Part shown: in pieces, positions 6,752-8,133 of the stretch
Layout of the letters: every line of letters begins with the position of its first letter
Position numbering within the stretch: position 1 is the first letter of the stretch
Source: Lutibacter sp.
Lineage (GTDB): Bacteria > Bacteroidota > Bacteroidia > Flavobacteriales > Flavobacteriaceae
Direction: 5' to 3'
DNA: 8,133 nt
Assembly (NCBI GenBank): GCA_030748365.1
Contig: JASMME010000048.1
Span: 1-8,133, forward strand
Made by a program: the position numbers and the translations under genes
The notes under the pieces: model-generated
Database searches by the model: none
What the model was told of the DNA's origin: nothing
The model's input: the letters and a program-made list of their open reading frames with translations, nothing else

Positions 6752-6782
6752 CACAAAAGGAACGCTATAAGCTACTTTTGTG
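6752..6782 (-). terminator. Possible weak terminator after cysM
   Basis: CACAAAAG (6752-6759) and CTTTTGTG (6775-6782) are perfect inverted repeats around a 15-nt loop, which itself can form a three-pair GCT/AGC stem. It begins 23 nt beyond the cysM stop. In the minus direction it is followed by TATTTTTG, a T-rich tail. The stem is AT-rich and would be weak, so it could instead be a protein-binding palindrome. Confidence 0.4.
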
Positions 6783-6805
6783 ATCGGCGGATTAAACGGG
6801 CTGAT

Positions 6806-7693
6806 TTAGTGGAACAGGTCGCTAGACAGGTAGCGGTCACCCCGGTCGCAAACAATACTGACAATAAGCCCTTTGTCGAGGGTTTGCGCCAGTTTTAAAG
6901 CGGCGCTGAGTGCCCCGCCGCTGCTCATACCAGCCAATATTCCTTCCTCCCTGGCCAGTTTGCGGGTCATGCTGCGTGCTTCTTCTTCGCTCACTTCAAT
7001 AATTTGGTCTACCTTTTCGGGTTTAAAGATTGCCGGAACAAACTCCTTAGACCATTTTCTGATACCAGGAATTTTGGAGCCTTCTGAGGGCTGTGCACCA
7101 ACAACTTGGATGGCCTGATTTTGTTCTTTTAGAAACCTGCCAGTCCCCATGATGGTGCCTGTGGTACCCATGGCCGATACAAAATGGGTAATTGCCCCTG
7201 CGGTGTCCCGCCAGATTTCGGGGCCAGTACTTTGGTAATGGGCTTTCCAGTTGTCATCATTGGCAAACTGGTTTAACAAGGTATACCCTTTCTCCCGCGC
7301 CTGCTCTTCTGCATATTTTCTAGAGCCTTCTATACCCTCAACTGCCGGAGTCAGGCTAAGCTTGGCACCGTAGGCTTTCATGGTTTGTATACGTTCTTTG
7401 GTAGCGTTTTCAGGCATTACCAGTTCCATCGTCAGGCCAAATTGTGCCGCAATCATGGCCAGGGCAATACCCGTATTTCCGCTGGTGGCCTCAATTAGGT
7501 GGTCTCCTTTGCAAAGTTCTTTTCTCTCCATGGCTGAGCGGATCATATGATAGGCAGGCCTGTCTTTGACACTTCCCCCCGGATTGTTACCTTCCAGTTT
7601 TATATACAGGCTAACCCCTTCTTTTTTCAGCAGGTTGTTCACCTTTACCATAGGGGTATTTCCGATAAGGTTGACTAATTGCCCGGTTTTCAT
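6806..7693 (-). CDS. cysM: Cysteine synthase B, CysM type
   Basis: This 295-residue PLP enzyme makes cysteine from O-acetylserine and sulfide, or S-sulfocysteine when thiosulfate is used. The PLP lysine is K43 in [14 protein letters not shown] at 71-75 binds the substrate carboxylate, GTTGT at 176-180 is the PLP phosphate-binding loop, and SSGG lies at 257-260. Features favouring CysM over CysK are IPGIRKW near 208-214, like the IPGIRRW segment of E. coli CysM, and the C-terminal CDRGDRYLS at 282-290, where CysM has a cysteine. The start ATG overlaps the stop of the upstream serine acetyltransferase gene (ATGA, 7690-7693), so translation is probably coupled. The product of the upstream enzyme is its substrate. 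Subclass was judged from motifs, not a tree; a preference for thiosulfate is inference. Confidence 0.94.
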   Translation of the reverse strand: MKTGQLVNLIGNTPMVKVNNLLKKEGVSLYIKLEGNNPGGSVKDRPAYHMIRSAMERKELCKGDHLIEATSGNTGIALAMIAAQFGLTMELVMPENATKERIQTMKAYGAKLSLTPAVEGIEGSRKYAEEQAREKGYTLLNQFANDDNWKAHYQSTGPEIWRDTAGAITHFVSAMGTTGTIMGTGRFLKEQNQAIQVVGAQPSEGSKIPGIRKWSKEFVPAIFKPEKVDQIIEVSEEEARSMTRKLAREEGILAGMSSGGALSAALKLAQTLDKGLIVSIVCDRGDRYLSSDLFH

Positions 7694-8133
7694 GAGCCCT
7701 GTTTTGTTTTTAGCCTGGTTTCAGCGCTGTGGTATACCAATGAGTTTTTCGGCACCGATTCTGTGATCCAGACATTGCCACCTATGGTGCTATGCGCTCC
7801 AATGACGGTATCGCCCCCTAGGATGGTTGCGTTGGCGTAAATGGTCACATGGTTCTCAACGGTTGGATGGCGCTTTACGTTACGCAGCGCCTTACTGACT
7901 TGCAAAGCACCCAGGGTAACGCCCTGGTAAATCCTGACATGGTCTTTAATCACACAGGTTTCTCCGATCACCGTACCGGTAGCGTGGTCTATAAAAAACG
8001 ACCGTCCAATCTGGGCGCCTGGATGGATGTCGGTACCTGTCAATCCATGGGCATATTCGCTCATCAGACGTGGAATCAATGGTATTTTGCGCAGGTATAG
8101 CTCATGACTAAAACGGTAAATGGCGATGGCAAA
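7690..8133 (-). CDS. Serine O-acetyltransferase (5' end beyond the right edge)
   Basis: This enzyme makes O-acetylserine from serine and acetyl-CoA, the first step of cysteine synthesis. The frame is open to the window edge, so 147 C-terminal residues are visible and the N-terminal helical domain is missing. Visible sequence begins [18 protein letters not shown], the normal entry to the left-handed beta-helix domain, so a TTG at 8079 is not the start. Hexapeptide repeats follow. Catalytic residues match CysE: the aspartate of TDIHPGA (visible residue 35), the DH pair of DHATG (49-50; E. coli H158) and the histidine of KRHP (89; E. coli H193). The protein ends soon after the helix (LKTKQGS) without the C-terminal isoleucine tail that docks CysE onto CysK. 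It overlaps cysM by four bases. It is CysE/EpsC-like; I leave the symbol open because the N-terminus is absent. Confidence 0.93.
   Translation of the reverse strand, partial: FAIAIYRFSHELYLRKIPLIPRLMSEYAHGLTGTDIHPGAQIGRSFFIDHATGTVIGETCVIKDHVRIYQGVTLGALQVSKALRNVKRHPTVENHVTIYANATILGGDTVIGAHSTIGGNVWITESVPKNSLVYHSAETRLKTKQGS

Noticed and set aside
6773..6780. TACTTTTG on the plus strand matching the -7 consensus
   Set aside because: It has no -33 TTG at the right distance, would only give antisense RNA into cysM, and is part of the inverted repeat at 6752-6782.
6519..6783. Short open frames on both strands around the galE start
   Set aside because: They straddle the galE 5' end and its promoter, have low-complexity translations and no family resemblance.
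8077..8079. TTG as the start of the serine acetyltransferase gene (129 residues)
   Set aside because: The frame continues upstream to the window edge with recognisable family sequence ([15 protein letters not shown]), so this codon is an internal leucine.
1..8133. A linked defence, mobile or secretion system
   Set aside because: Every recognisable gene is a housekeeping or widely conserved gene in its own unit; no transposase, integrase, toxin, nuclease cluster or direct-repeat array was seen.

Overview
The window looks like ordinary chromosomal DNA from a Bacteroidota bacterium, most likely a member of the Flavobacteriaceae with moderate GC content. The evidence is the protein flavour (the N-termini of the polyprenyl synthase, the GH3-family protein and the DUF2797 protein are typical of that group), the lack of convincing Shine-Dalgarno sequences before the starts, and several TAnnTTTG promoter boxes, which are characteristic of the Bacteroidota housekeeping sigma factor. 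I see no insertion sequence, phage gene, CRISPR array, tRNA or rRNA.

Layout from left to right. Positions 1-286 (minus) hold the start of a small membrane protein that runs off the left edge. A long-chain polyprenyl diphosphate synthase (424-1401, plus) converges on a GH3-family adenylating enzyme (1382-2923, minus), and the two overlap by 20 nt at their stops. A 46-bp divergent spacer separates the GH3 gene from a DUF2797 gene (2970-3764, plus). That gene overlaps by 8 nt, tail to tail, with a queuosine-precursor-type VUT transporter (3757-4452, minus). A 224-bp divergent spacer follows, with a promoter box, an inverted repeat and what may be a long leader. It leads to fabD (4677-5561, plus, GTG start), which ends in a strong intrinsic terminator shared with the convergent galE (5599-6606, minus). 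A 199-bp spacer holds a clear galE promoter and a possible terminator for the next unit. The right end is a cysteine-biosynthesis operon read leftward: serine acetyltransferase (5'-truncated by the right edge) and cysM, coupled by an ATGA overlap.

The genes do not form one system. They are separate housekeeping modules: isoprenoid/menaquinone side chain, fatty acid synthesis initiation, galactose/UDP-sugar interconversion, tRNA queuosine precursor uptake and cysteine synthesis. Only the serine acetyltransferase and cysM act in consecutive steps of one pathway. The least understood proteins are the DUF2797 protein, whose sequence suggests a four-cysteine zinc site followed by a GIY-YIG-like module, and the bacterial GH3 enzyme, whose substrate is unknown. 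I found no convincing undescribed multi-gene system here.
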